64,000 nucleotides of DNA from Rhynchopus sp. YZ270_cl-10 (taxonomy: Eukaryota > Euglenozoa > Diplonemea > Diplonemida > Diplonemidae). How positions within the stretch are numbered: the stretch's first letter is position 1; each line of letters starts with the position of its first letter. Below, piece by piece: positions 32,516-42,606 of the stretch. The DNA is taken from the NCBI GenBank assembly GCA_964035575.1, contig OZ037890.1:620001-684000 (forward strand), in the 5' to 3' direction. The notes under the pieces were generated by a model. It ran no database searches. It was given only the letters and a program-made list of their open reading frames with translations, and had not been told where the DNA came from. A program made the position numbers and the translations under genes.

Positions 32516-33998
32516 GGGGTCCGAAAAGCTATAAGATTGTTTTTTATCTAATGGAATGTTAAAGGAAATGTTCCGCACTCCAAACTCGGATGAGTGACTC
32601 TCCCTTCTGTCTGTTTGCTTTTTGTGTGTGTGTGTTGCTAGAAGCGATCAATGAAGCACAAAGGTTATGCATTTTCTTGCCCCCATTTTCAGGGAAGCGG
32701 GTCGGGTTTGGGACTGCAGAATATTTTAACAAAAAAATCTAAGATTTTACTTTGTTAAAAAGTCACCAATATCTTTTAAGACTTCAAACCGTGTAAATTT
32801 CCACTCATATCTCAACATCTTTTGTGAGCCATGTGTATTATGCTTCTTCGTGTCGAAACACAATGTCACATGGGAAGGAAAAACAACACACTTTGTACAA
32901 TGCCTTGCGCTTAGGGTGTCAAACCCATAAGCCGCACTGAAAGGGAGATGTGCCAATCCTTGAGGACGCAGCACAGCCCGATCCTGATTTACTAGCTACC
33001 CACACACCTGCCTTTCAAACACACACTTCACAGATATTTCCCCGAAGAGGACCTTGACAAATACGCAACGGTAAACGAGCGTGCAGCAGAGCTGAAATTA
33101 TGGCAGAGCGACAACGCCTCAAAATCATAGTACCCTTTTCGGCCCTCTGTTTCCCGAGGTTGACCTGAGGCCTGCGAGAGACGCCTACGTTCATCTTCAC
33201 CGCATTTCCCCCTCTCTCTCGATGTCGTTATCTGTCGATTCCCTTAACACATTTGGACTCTCTTTTGTCGTGCTAATCGCCAAAGGGCTTTTGTTTAGGG
33301 ATGGGCACGGCGGACTATACACTAGTGAAACTACCAGGTCATAACGACTATAGCGCTAAACTAGTCGTGTTACTCTATTGGTGTAACTCTAGTTGTAAAA
33401 CACTATCATTTTGGGCTAGTAACACTAGTAGTTTAAATGATTAGTCTGTCGTGGGGGGTGGGGGTAGGGGGGGTAAGGGGCTTGGGTTAGAAGAGGGGTG
33501 GTACTGTCAGATACACATATTAAGTGATGTGTATGTCAATGAAGCAGGATCGATATGGATCTGGCGAAGAAGGGGGAAAGGGGTTCCATTAGAGTGTCAA
33601 AATGTATTTTGGAAAAAGGTAAGGGTTTTTTTTTGTTTTTTTTTCGAAATAAACTTGGCATTAAAAGGGGACTGATGTCTCCCATATTGACCTGAGCTGA
33701 TTTCTCATCTCTCCCCTCCCCCATCAGCCTTTCCTCCTTGAACACCAATTTTATTCTGTTGAAATACTTTTTGAGTACACCTTTACTCCGCTCTGCTGAT
33801 CGGCTCTTATAGACGCCCCGTACATCAGGACACGAGGCTTTTTGACTTCGCGATAAGATACGCGATAAGATCCCCTTCTGGATGAGGCAATGATTATGTA
33901 CCTGCTTACAACCCTCCCTCGTGGTAACTGTGTGCATGCCAATGAAGTGCTCTCTGGAGTTTCGATAGCCTACGGGGAAGCATTCCCTCCCCCCATGC
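32516..33998. other. intergenic spacer
   Basis: No supported gene. Contains 33315-33412, an inverted diverged copy of the 21.7-kb repeat with ACTAGT-type words, and a poly-G patch near 33460. Confidence 0.45.
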
Positions 33999-34041
33999 AT
34001 CCGCCGATGAACGGCGAGGTGTTTGCACTTTCAACGTCTCG
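33999..34041 (+). repeat. R2 module, partial
   Basis: CATCCGCCGATGAACGGCGA then GTGTTTGCACTTTCAACG; followed within 20 bases by an R1 module. Confidence 0.55.
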
Positions 34042-34057
34042 CTTTATTTCTTTTCAG

Positions 34058-34137
34058 ATGTAAACCGCGAAATGGATGTAGGACTGCATGGGGTGTCCAC
34101 AAAGGTACAGCCGGTCAGGGCTTTGTATTTCAAGTCA
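34058..34137 (+). repeat. R1 module just upstream of a gene
   Basis: After TTTCTTTTCAG: ATGTAAACCGCGAAATGGAT to CAGGGCTTTGTATTTCAAGT. It ends about 65 bases before the next start codon. Confidence 0.65.
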
Positions 34138-34191
34138 AACTTTCTTTCAATTTATTTTGTCAACTTCTTTCATTGTTGAACCATCCCTTTC

Positions 34192-34193
34192 AG
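34192..34193 (+). promoter_or_regulatory. predicted splice acceptor
   Basis: TTGAACCATCCCTTTCAG, 9 bases before the ATG at 34202. Confidence 0.55.
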
Positions 34194-34201
34194 CTTGACA
34201 C

Positions 34202-35842
34202 ATGGAGAGTTTTACCCACGATGAGTTCATCCGTGCGATGCAGATGGAAGGAAAGGAGTTGCATCATGGTGGCGACGACAAGACACAAAAACGCATCGAA
34301 GCCGCCAGAGAGAAACAACTCAAGGAGACACGCCAGCGGAGGGCTGCACCTTCTTCGTCAGACACGACAGAATATTCTCATGAAATGTTCATCGAAGCGC
34401 TGCGTATGGAAGGAAAGGCGCCAAGGGTTACACCAGATTCTTTAGAGCGGGAAGCACAAAAGAAACAGGAAATAATGAACCGCAAGGCGGATGTTGCTTA
34501 TAAAAAGAAATCTGATGGATTAACTCTTGCGCAACAATGGGAGAAGGAGCACGAAGCAGAAGAAATCAAGGTGGAACAGGAAGCCCGGAAGAAAGCGAAG
34601 GAGGCTGCGGCAGCGGTCGCACGCAGTTCCGCCCCTCCCACCCCGACCCCAATCGCAGCTGCTCCAGAGGCTCCCACCACTTCGACCGAGGTTGACCCTA
34701 ATACAAACGTTCTCCTTCAACCCGATTCTCACAAATCAGTTCGAAACCATGTTCTCACTGTCGCCTTTCCTCCCACTCATACTATGCTATCCGATATCAA
34801 AAGCAAAGCAGCATTGACATCTGTAGCAACCCTCCCTGAAGCAAATAGCGTATTAACCTCACACCTCAACCACATGAAAGCAATTCGCTCTGCCGCAAAC
34901 CTTACCCTCAGTGTCAACATCGTAATATGCTATGACCCAGCAGCAGCGGGGATAACCCTTGATGATATCGGCACCTTCATTGCAGCACTGCACACAAAAT
35001 GCCAGCTCCCAGAATATGCCTCGAGACCACCAGGTGTCGCCATATACGCAATAAACGTTGATAAAGGGGATAGTCAGACTGTTCAAAAGCTTTCTGCGTT
35101 GAACCAACCTCCATACACAATATGTGCCGTCAACCCTGATAATATTTCACGCTATTTACAAGCAAACGGGGCAGACTTTGAATGGGCCGACGAAGCCTCC
35201 ACTTTAGGCACATTAGTAAACTCAGCGAACCGCACCGACGCGAGGTCCGTTCTTATCAAAACCGGGATCGATCACGACCTGGGGCTCAGCTCTGCAGCGA
35301 GCGTCGGATGGTTAGAAATCCAGATGCACTGGAAAGGCTGTTTTGACCTAGACCTATCATGCATCCTCCTCAACCGCATGGGAGGACGCTGTGGGATGGT
35401 GTACTTCGCGAATCTAGAATACGGTAAAGGAGCTTTTGCACATTCAGGCGACATTATGACTGCCCCAAAGGGAGACAAAGAATGCATCCAGGTCTCCCTA
35501 GTAGATGTACCATCTGAGGTTAAGTGTATGTACTTCGTCAGCAACAGCTACAGTGGCGAGCCCTTCAGCGACGTAGAGGCGATAGACGCCTCTGTCATGA
35601 TTGCCGACAAAGCTGCTGGGAAGAAGGAGGTCTTCACTCAATTCCCTGTGACCGGGAAGGGAGAACACCTTGCAGTAGTCCTCTGCCGTGTCTTCAGGAC
35701 AGGTCTAGCCTCCTGGGGGGTAACCAAAATCGATATGCCCCACGCAAAGGCAGACACAGCGCGTGCCCTTGTCCCTAGTGTGCAGGCGCATTTCAGAGAA
35801 CACAGCCTCGTCTCCTGGGAGAGTGATGTGGTAGAAGAGTAA
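34202..35842 (+). CDS. TerD-domain protein with N-terminal repeat and coiled coil
   Basis: 546 aa, one exon. The N-terminus has two copies of a short motif, FTHDEFIRAMQMEGKEL (~4-20) and YSHEMFIEALRMEGKAP (~57-73). A charged helical region (~80-140), a Pro/Thr linker and an unrecognised alpha/beta-looking segment (~180-350, with LTLSVNIVICYDPAAAG) follow. Residues ~366-510 match the TerD fold: VGWLEIQMHWKGCFDLDLSC, an F-N segment, HSGDIMTAPKGDKECIQVSL, then a Phe-x-x-Val helix and VLCRVFRTGLASWGVTKI. Bacterial TerD-family proteins bind calcium and act in tellurite/chemical stress; in eukaryotes the domain is known from Dictyostelium cAMP-binding protein CABP1. The Asp residues of FDLD and HSGD...GDKE sit where the family places acidic ligands. 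Role here unknown. Confidence 0.8.
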   Translation: MESFTHDEFIRAMQMEGKELHHGGDDKTQKRIEAAREKQLKETRQRRAAPSSSDTTEYSHEMFIEALRMEGKAPRVTPDSLEREAQKKQEIMNRKADVAYKKKSDGLTLAQQWEKEHEAEEIKVEQEARKKAKEAAAAVARSSAPPTPTPIAAAPEAPTTSTEVDPNTNVLLQPDSHKSVRNHVLTVAFPPTHTMLSDIKSKAALTSVATLPEANSVLTSHLNHMKAIRSAANLTLSVNIVICYDPAAAGITLDDIGTFIAALHTKCQLPEYASRPPGVAIYAINVDKGDSQTVQKLSALNQPPYTICAVNPDNISRYLQANGADFEWADEASTLGTLVNSANRTDARSVLIKTGIDHDLGLSSAASVGWLEIQMHWKGCFDLDLSCILLNRMGGRCGMVYFANLEYGKGAFAHSGDIMTAPKGDKECIQVSLVDVPSEVKCMYFVSNSYSGEPFSDVEAIDASVMIADKAAGKKEVFTQFPVTGKGEHLAVVLCRVFRTGLASWGVTKIDMPHAKADTARALVPSVQAHFREHSLVSWESDVVEE

Positions 35843-36002
35843 AGGGGTTTTGGTGGAATTTGAGTGGATTTGTGGGTATTGAGAGTATTGTTACTACACT
35901 ATTTCAATTCTTTCGAGGGGGAAAGCTATGCACGGCGGGGTCCGCACACCCCGAGGGTCCGTAAAACGGCATGTTAGGAGGGTCCCTCTTTACGGAGTGT
36001 CA

Positions 36003-36097
36003 TTACGTACCCTAGGGTACGTAATTACGGACCCTAGGGTCCGTAATTACGTACCCTAGGGTACGTAATTACGTACCCTAGGGTCCGTAATTACGGA
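36003..36097. repeat. palindromic CCTAGG array
   Basis: Four palindromes of GTACCCTAGGGTAC or GGACCCTAGGGTCC type, spaced by GTAATTAC. Confidence 0.75.
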
Positions 36098-36414
36098 GCC
36101 TCCCAGGGAAAGGGACTCTCGAAAAATTTTTTTTGCCCCCGTTTAGGGCTAATTTCGACGATTTGAGGCCATTAAAAGCAAAATTTGGCACTTTTGAGCA
36201 TCTGTGGGGGTCTAAAACGCAGTTTAGAGTACCACAATTTTTAGTGGGTTTTACCGAAAACAAGTCAATTTTTGGTCCGAAAAAAAATTTTTTTTGACAT
36301 CACAAAATTGCCCTTGGTGGGACTATGTGTCCTCAATGCTGGGCGAAAAATGCAAATATAGCTATTTTTAACTTTCACACACAATTTTAACGGGTTTTAC
36401 CTGTGTACCTGTGT

Positions 36415-36697
36415 ACAGCTTATTTGTTGTGAAAGACATCTTCCACCATGCATTGAGGAGGGTAAGACAGTGGTCGCAGTTTGTACTTGATAGCATTACA
36501 ACATTTAACTTCTCCACGGGGGTCTTGGGCCGTTCACTCGGTTATACCTTGACCAGCGGAAGAGGCCTTTTTGGTCTCTAGAATATCCGGTATTCCCGAA
36601 CGGAGGCGCACTTTGTGTGTTACTACGACCTGGCAATTTCCAGCAGTAGGTTAAGTAATCTTTCTTGTAAATTGTTGGATCATTATCTCCTCAGTGC
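36415..36697 (+). mobile_element. MITE copy, 3' end lost
   Basis: Matches 38833-39158 over about 280 bp (GACATCTTCCACCATGCATT ... ATTATCTCCTCAGTGCATG) and then diverges before the right terminal repeat is complete. Confidence 0.65.
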
Positions 36698-37000
36698 ATG
36701 AATGCCCCACGTGACTGGACACTTTTGTGTTTGTCATGTGGAGCTGTGGTTGCTTTTTCACGACTTTTTTCCTTGTACACCAGTGTATCGTGTACCGGGG
36801 TACTGGGCCGAAAATACACCAGTACCCAGGTGCCTGGGTGCCCAGACACACCTCTGTACCCAGAATCCAGTCTCCCACCCAGAAAACCTACTCATACACC
36901 AGAAAAGTGAAAATAGCTACTCGACCAGAAAAGTAGCTGGGAAAAGTTCAGAAAAAGCCAGAAAATTTCAACAAAATGCATTTTTAGGTTCTCGAAGACA

Positions 37001-37334
37001 CTGGGTACTGGGTACTGGGTACTGGGTACTGGGTACTGGGTACTGGGTACTGGGTACTGGGTACTGGGTACTGGGTACTGGGTACTGGGTACTGGGTACT
37101 GGGTACTGGGTACTGGGTACTGGGTACTGGGTACTGGGTACTGGGTACTGGGTACTGGGTACTGGGTACTGGGTACTGGGTACTGGGTACTGGGTACTGG
37201 GTACTGGGTACTGGGTACTGGGTACTGGGTACTGGGTACTGGGTACTGGGTACTGGGTACTGGGTACTGGGTACTGGGTACTGGGTACTGGGTACTGGGT
37301 ACTGGGTACTGGGTACTGGGTACTGGGTACTGGG
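37001..37334 (+). repeat. 7-bp G-rich minisatellite, ~48 copies
   Basis: Almost perfect tandem TGGGTAC for 334 bp. GGG runs every 7 bases with 4-base spacers meet the usual G-quadruplex rule many times over. Because 7 is not a multiple of 3, all frames read the same repeating peptide, which explains the long open frames on both strands. Confidence 0.9.
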
Positions 37335-37379
37335 CACCCAGAGAAAGCACCTTAAAAGCAGCGAAGGCGCAGGTTACGG

Positions 37380-38832
37380 GGAAGACAAGGTATGTAATTA
37401 TGTTTAACTTTCAGTTACTAGTGAAGATTGAACAAAAAAATGCCGCATATTTCAACTTGTTCGTGTTTTCAACTCGAAATAAACGCGTAATGTTCACACT
37501 ATTAAATAGCTATTTTTTTACGCACCAATCATTTTGTGTCACCTCATGACATGAAGGAGGAAATAGAAACAAAGCATTTTGAACACACTTGCGGTTCTGG
37601 GGACGAACCGCGCTGCAGAGCCACTCCTCAGGTCGAGGTGTGTGCGTTTCACCACAACCTCTCCCATGGGTTTTATCGTGTGATGAGTGTTACGTTTCTA
37701 TTTGGTTCCACAGGCGCTCGTTACCTGCTTCACATAATTCACCTCGCTTCACTCGAACCATTTGTGCAGCAGGTCACTCTCTCGACCTGTAGCGTGGAAA
37801 AAATCTATCTTATTTCACGGCAATAAATAGCCTTTTTTATTAACCTCACCTTTCCCGACTACTACGTTTGTATACCATAACTTAATCACACCCCACATTT
37901 ACACTTATCACAGGATCGTGAAGTCTGAACTGCACCCGCGATTGCGATGAGAAGCTTCACCGCGGTCCGACATTCAACAACTCAAAATCTACCCGCATCA
38001 ATCTATTCTGAGTTTGCGGACGAAGATCTGGGTGGAGGGGGGTGGGTACACTTAGTCAGTCACTGCTATAGCCATTAACCAAGGGAGCATAGCTAGTGCA
38101 AGAAATTCGACTTTGGAAACCTTCCGGAAAGTCTGTCCTCTGCTTGCGGAGGACTAGACACAAGAAAATATTGCGTTCCCCCAGAAAACCAGTGCACAAT
38201 TTACACTCCTTGTGGGTGGTCTTGTTGCCTTTTTGGTCAACAGTAATTTTGGCCCAGGCATGCTCTTGAAGCATGACAATTTAGTGTGTATGGGGCAGGG
38301 TGTTGTTTTGTTCTGAATTCTCTTTGTTATAACATCTAAGTCAATCGCGGGTGGTGGTTTGTGTAGCGTGAGGCACTCTTTTTAGCAAACTTCCTGCGGC
38401 TGCTAAAGTGTTATTTCTTCGGATTTAACAACGTACAGCGTAACATAGTGGTTTAGCCTGGTCGACACAACCTTTGATAGCTATGGGATAACCAACCCCC
38501 TTCGACCCCTTGTGGGTTCACTGAACAAGCCCTAGTGGTAGTTAAACGCGATTGACATTTACATTCCTAAAGATGAAAGAACAAGACAACACTTCTGTAC
38601 CCGCGCATCAAAATTGTGGAAAACTTTGCACCCCAAACACCCTCAACAACGCCCGCCAAAAGGCGCCCCTTGTTGCTGGGACTTGGTTCTCATTGATACA
38701 CTGCACAGCAGGCATTCCTCTGAGTCCAACGCAGTTTGGCCTGTCTGCAGCGTTGCACCGAAGGTGCACGAAGACAGGGTCTGGTGGTAAATTTTGCGTC
38801 TCGCATTCCCTCAGGGAAGTTTAAAAACTCTT
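37380..38832. other. element interior, no gene seen
   Basis: Between the minisatellite and the second MITE copy; scattered short frames only. Confidence 0.4.
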
Positions 38833-39158
38833 GAGCTCGGTTTGTTGTCAAAGACATATTCCACCATGTATTGAGGAGGGTAAGACAGTGTTCGCAGTTT
38901 GTACTTGATAGCATTACAACATTTAACTTCTCCACGGGGGTCTTGGGCCGTTCACTCGGTTATACCTTGACTACCGGAAGATATTCTTGAGGCCTTTTTG
39001 GTCTCTAGAATATCCGGTCTTCCCGAACGGAGGCACACTTTGTGTGTTACTACGACCTGGCAACTCCAGCAGTAGGTTAAGTAATCTTTCTTGTAAATTG
39101 TTGGATCATTATCTCCTCAGTGCATGGTGGAAGACGTCTTTGACAACTAACCGAGCTC
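38833..39158. mobile_element. 326-bp MITE with ~46-bp TIRs
   Basis: Left GAGCTCGGTTTGTTGTCAAA and right ...CAACTAACCGAGCTC are inverted over about 46 bp, continuing through TTCCACCATG and its complement to TGAGGAG. No clear target duplication. Confidence 0.7.
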
Positions 39159-39540
39159 ACGACTTTTTTCGGTATGTAACTTGGGATAGGCCCACATGAT
39201 CATGGTCTATCATGTGGTACCTGTGTACCACTCGGTTTGCTCCCAGGGCTTTTCGACCAGCAGTCACACATCCAAACAGTGATTTCCCACCTTAGACCAC
39301 GTAATTACGTACCCTAGGGTCCGTAATTACGGACCCGGGTCCGCACTTGAGGGTCCGTAATGAGGGTCCGTAAAATTTACGGACCCTCGGGTGTGTGGAC
39401 CCCGCCGTGTGTACAATTGGGGGGGGGGGGGGGGGGGGGGGTTTTTGGGATTGGGTTTGGAATTTGAGGGGTTTTTTTGTAAGGTGACTCAAAAATAGGC
39501 TTTGGGTTCATTTTACTGAGCTTCTTTTTGATCGTAGTTG

Positions 39541-39585
39541 ATGGTACACTGTTCACGAGAGGGCTTTGTATTTCAAGTCAACTTT
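39541..39585 (+). repeat. R1 module, 3' half
   Basis: GATGGTACACTGTTCACGAG then GGCTTTGTATTTCAAGTCAA. Confidence 0.6.
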
Positions 39586-39736
39586 GATCTAGGGGTTGGG
39601 AAATCCACACACACCTTCGTTCTTTACGTGGTCAGGGGCAGCTTCTGTGGATGTTTGTTTTTCTTTCTCTTCAGCTACCACGCCTTTTTAGTGCCTGCGT
39701 CCCAGAGTGCACTGTCAACTTCGCCCTTTTTTTATA

Positions 39737-39770
39737 TGATGACTAAGCACCGTGAAGCTTAGCCTCATCA
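39737..39770 (+). repeat. R3 module
   Basis: GATGACTAAGC-ACCGTGAA-GCTTAGCCTCATC, with the same 6-bp stem as other copies. Confidence 0.55.
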
Positions 39771-40488
39771 CTACCATTCCGTTCTCTTTCTTTACGAACA
39801 TTCTAACTCGCCTTACGTCTATCCCCTCCCATGAAACTATAGTGTTCACATGCATGACACAACTTTACATCTCAGTTGAGCCAATATTTTGTCAATGACC
39901 TTCGCCAAGAATCTGTCGTAAACCGTTGAAGTTGCTTTGTGGAGACAAAGCACACTGACATTAGGGATTCAAGGGATTCCTCATTCTTTTGCGCAATTTC
40001 AATCCGCCTCATTGCGCTGAAGCCTCGAGCTCAACAGAGTCTGTCCGCAGGGAGTATTAGCCCCAACTCAAGAAGCTGATATATGTCGTTGTACAGCAGA
40101 CGCCTGCTGTTGCGAAGCAGCCATTGTGTTGCGGAGGTATATTCCTTGCACTCATCGCAGTTTTGCATTATCGACAGGACTTCTTTCAGTGGCGTTGGTA
40201 TTACCTACATTGTTAGTTTGTACGCGCATCGTTCGTACGGTATCCACCTGGTGGGGACCGCATACGTGAGTTCCATCTTCTTTATGTGCGAACACAAGTT
40301 CTCCACAGCGTTCATCGTATCTTATCTCGCAGGACCCGCAGACGTTTGCCTTCCTATAGTAAAGGTAGTCGTATGGTACTGTCTGATGACAGCGATCCCG
40401 CAACGTTGTCCCTATCCTTATCCTTATATCCGTCTCTCAATTTATTTATTTTTGAAAAAAACTCAGACTCTTTTTTTCCCCCCTTTCC

Positions 40489-40490
40489 AG
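40489..40490 (+). promoter_or_regulatory. predicted splice acceptor fixing the TrmA start
   Basis: TTTTTTTCCCCCCTTTCCAG. The first in-frame ATG after it is at 40599, so the 172 upstream open codons are excluded. Confidence 0.55.
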
Positions 40491-40598
40491 ACCGGGTTTT
40501 TCGCTAAAATCCCATTTTTTTTACCCGATCCTGAGACCATTTCACTTAGCACTCAAACCACTCAAACCACCCTCCTTCAGTCACACAATAAGGGGATA

Positions 40599-41996
40599 AT
40601 GTCTGCCCCTCAGGAGACCGAAGAGGCGCCTCCTTCATGGAACAACCACCAACCCGACCGTTATGAGGAACTGCTTGCAGAGCACGTGGGCGCGACGAAG
40701 ACGAGGTTTGCAGTTTATCTGAAGGCACCTGGGGTGGGGCTGGATGTGTTCCCTAGCCCGCCTTCACATTTCCGTTTGAGAGTAAAGTTTTTGGTGACTG
40801 GAAACGAAGACGACGAAGCATGCGACAGTGACGACGAGACACCCCTCCCTGAGGACGTCACACCGCTGAAGCACGCAGGCTGGCACAACCGCGCCCCGCA
40901 CGTTGTCGAAGACTACCCTATGGCGTCCGAACCGATCAACGCTGTCATGCCGAAGACCATTTCGTACCTTTCCAACATCCGCCCGCTGCGCAACAGACTA
41001 CGCGGTGTCCAATACCTCTCCACGATGAAAGGCGACCTTCTCATTACACTCATCTACGAAAAACGCGCCCTTGGGGAGGTCTGGCAGCGCCATGCAGCTA
41101 TGCTACGGGAATGCGTTGGCACAGACCTGGTCGCACAGAGCAAAGGCGTCGAACGGTTGGTCGGAGGCCGCAACTACGTTACCGAAGAGCTCGGCTTCCC
41201 TGAAGGCCCACGACTGCGATACCGCCAAATCGCCGGCAATTTCTCCAACCCCAATGGGAAGATGGCAGAACACACCCTCGCCTGGCTGGCATCCTGCTTC
41301 TCTGAAGAGAAGAAACGTGGTATCGACCTATTAGAACTCTACTGCGGCTGCGGCAACCACACCATGGCAATGAGTCGCGTCTTCCGCCGCGTTCTTTCAG
41401 TAGAAATCAACAGAAAGCTGGTAGGCGCTGCGCATCTCAACCTCACCCTCAACAACGCCACCAACGCATGGGTCATGCGGGCACCAAGCGAAAACTTTTG
41501 CAGTGCTATGCTTCGTCATGAAGTATGGAAGCTCAAACTCAGTAAATACTATAAAGACAGTGTACCTACCGGGGCCGATGCGGTGGAAGGCATGGACTCC
41601 TTTGTTGAAGCGCAAAAACAAGGTTTGACAGAAGCAGAGCGTGCGGCGGATGAAGCTATCTTTAAATTTGGTGCCGTCATAGTAGATCCACCACGAGCAG
41701 GATTGGATGCGGTGACCTGCAAGCTTGTCAGCCGCTACGCAAAGATTGCCTACATCAGTTGCAATCCCGAAGCGCTTGAAAGGGACCTCAACATCCTCTC
41801 TGAGACTCATACGATACAGCGTATGGCAGTTTTTGACCATTTTCCTTACACCGGGCACCTTGAGTGTGGAGCAATGCTTGTCAGAAAAGAAAGCGAAGAC
41901 AATAAGGAACCCAAAACGAAGGATGAGGATGCGGAGGATACAGAGAAGAAGGGGGAGAAGGAAGAGGAGGAGAAGAAGGAGGGAGAGTCTTCGTGA
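40599..41996 (+). CDS. trmA: TrmA-family tRNA (uracil-5-)-methyltransferase
   Basis: 465 aa from this ATG; E. coli TrmA is about 366, the excess being an acidic insert near residue 70 and a Lys/Glu-rich tail. TrmA makes m5U54 in the tRNA T loop from AdoMet. Visible signatures: SHFRLRVKF in the N-terminal part, the AdoMet-binding LLELYCGCGNHT (~244-255), VDPPRAGLD (~362-370), the nucleophile Cys in YISCNPEAL (C388) and the catalytic Glu in FPYTGHLECG (E422), all in the family's order. The full active-site set is present, so it should be functional. The bacterial-type TrmA form, rather than the eukaryotic Trm2/TRMT2A form, is notable. No organelle presequence is obvious with this start. Confidence 0.9.
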   Translation: MSAPQETEEAPPSWNNHQPDRYEELLAEHVGATKTRFAVYLKAPGVGLDVFPSPPSHFRLRVKFLVTGNEDDEACDSDDETPLPEDVTPLKHAGWHNRAPHVVEDYPMASEPINAVMPKTISYLSNIRPLRNRLRGVQYLSTMKGDLLITLIYEKRALGEVWQRHAAMLRECVGTDLVAQSKGVERLVGGRNYVTEELGFPEGPRLRYRQIAGNFSNPNGKMAEHTLAWLASCFSEEKKRGIDLLELYCGCGNHTMAMSRVFRRVLSVEINRKLVGAAHLNLTLNNATNAWVMRAPSENFCSAMLRHEVWKLKLSKYYKDSVPTGADAVEGMDSFVEAQKQGLTEAERAADEAIFKFGAVIVDPPRAGLDAVTCKLVSRYAKIAYISCNPEALERDLNILSETHTIQRMAVFDHFPYTGHLECGAMLVRKESEDNKEPKTKDEDAEDTEKKGEKEEEEKKEGESS

Positions 41997-42312
41997 GGGT
42001 GTGTGAGGTAGTCGCAGTGGGTTTTGGAGAAGGGTTTTTTTTTGTTTTTCTTGATCAAAGGATTTCATAATGTAGCATGTGAGTGTGTGTGTGTTTTTTT
42101 CTATACAGTCCAAGTTTCTATTATGTCGTTTTTAATTATGTCGGTTTACCCCCCTTCCGACACCCAAAAAACGACATTATTAAAACCGCCAAAATCAAGA
42201 GCGCCATTAATCGCTCCATCGTACCGTGGCTCGCTTCGCGAGTCACAACCACACAAACACATACATTCCTCCCACAAAACAATACCCAGTTTCATAACCT
42301 AAACATACACTA
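41997..42312. other. intergenic, repeat-like
   Basis: Includes 42123-42215 with the words ATGTCGTTTTTAATTATGTC and CGACATTATTAAAACCG, which recur diverged at 42640-42715, and a (G)TACCGT hairpin at 42221-42245. Confidence 0.45.
42221..42245 (+). repeat. (G)TACCGT-hairpin motif, copy 5
   Basis: GTACC-GTGGCTCGC-TTC-GCGAGTCAC: a 9-bp stem with one G.T pair and a 3-nt loop; a different stem sequence from copies 1-4. Confidence 0.6.
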
Positions 42313-42606
42313 ATGGACGCTCACCTGGTTTCGCAGGAGGTTGCAAGTGCAACGGCGGAGGCCAACATCACCCCTTCAACCGCCGTGAAGGCATCCCTGT
42401 CCAATGAGGACCTTCGTACGCTCACTGACATGGCGGGAACGACTTCGGCTGCCAGAGCTACGAGGACTTGGAACTTGGAATATTTTTTCCACACCCACTC
42501 CGCGCCCACTCCCACCCACTCACTCACACTCACACCCACTCCCACTCCAAATGTAGCGTACCGTTTGGCCGGGGGCTCCGCCCCCGGCCAAACTGAAAAT
42601 AAATAA
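42313..42606 (+). CDS. possible small gene or first exon
   Basis: The first ~55 codons (MDAHLVSQEVASATAEANIT...) have gene-like composition, after which the frame passes into Pro/Thr/His low complexity and then through a (G)TACCGT hairpin to a stop. It lies between two diverged copies of an ACGACATNATTAAAACCG repeat and may be a captured or truncated exon. No family recognised. Confidence 0.25.
   Translation: MDAHLVSQEVASATAEANITPSTAVKASLSNEDLRTLTDMAGTTSAARATRTWNLEYFFHTHSAPTPTHSLTLTPTPTPNVAYRLAGGSAPGQTENK
42558..42592 (+). repeat. (G)TACCGT-hairpin motif, copy 6 (longest stem)
   Basis: GTACCGT runs into a perfect 13-bp stem, TTTGGCCGGGGGC-TCC-GCCCCCGGCCAAA, with a 3-nt loop. Confidence 0.75.

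Larger units (their letters stand above)
35931..39409. mobile_element. 3.5-kb element with TIRs and subterminal palindromic arrays
   Basis: Left end CACGGCGGGGTCCGCACACC... and right end ...TGTGGACCCCGCCGTG are inverted copies over about 34 bp (35931-35965 and 39376-39409). Just inside both ends lie arrays of the palindromic words GTACCCTAGGGTAC and GGACCCTAGGGTCC separated by GTAATTAC (36003-36097; 39299-39372). The interior contains two copies of a ~280-325-bp MITE and a 7-bp minisatellite. No transposase frame is visible and no target duplication is clear. Subterminal repeats with CAC ends recall CACTA/CMC elements, but that is speculative. Confidence 0.7.
39410..40488. other. intergenic spacer
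   Basis: Begins with a ~22-base poly-G run, then has a partial R1 (39541-39585), a partial R2 (39690-39725) and an R3 (39737-39770) module. Pyrimidine-rich DNA leads to the acceptor at 40489-40490. The open frame from 40083 is read as untranslated. Confidence 0.5.

Noticed and set aside
36702-37355. 217-codon frame and antisense 152- and 117-codon frames
   Set aside because: They arise from the 7-bp minisatellite, which keeps all frames open; the peptide is a pure repeat.
40083-40598. N-terminal extension of the TrmA frame
   Set aside because: Lies before a strong pyrimidine-AG acceptor, is compositionally unlike a protein and has no counterpart in TrmA.
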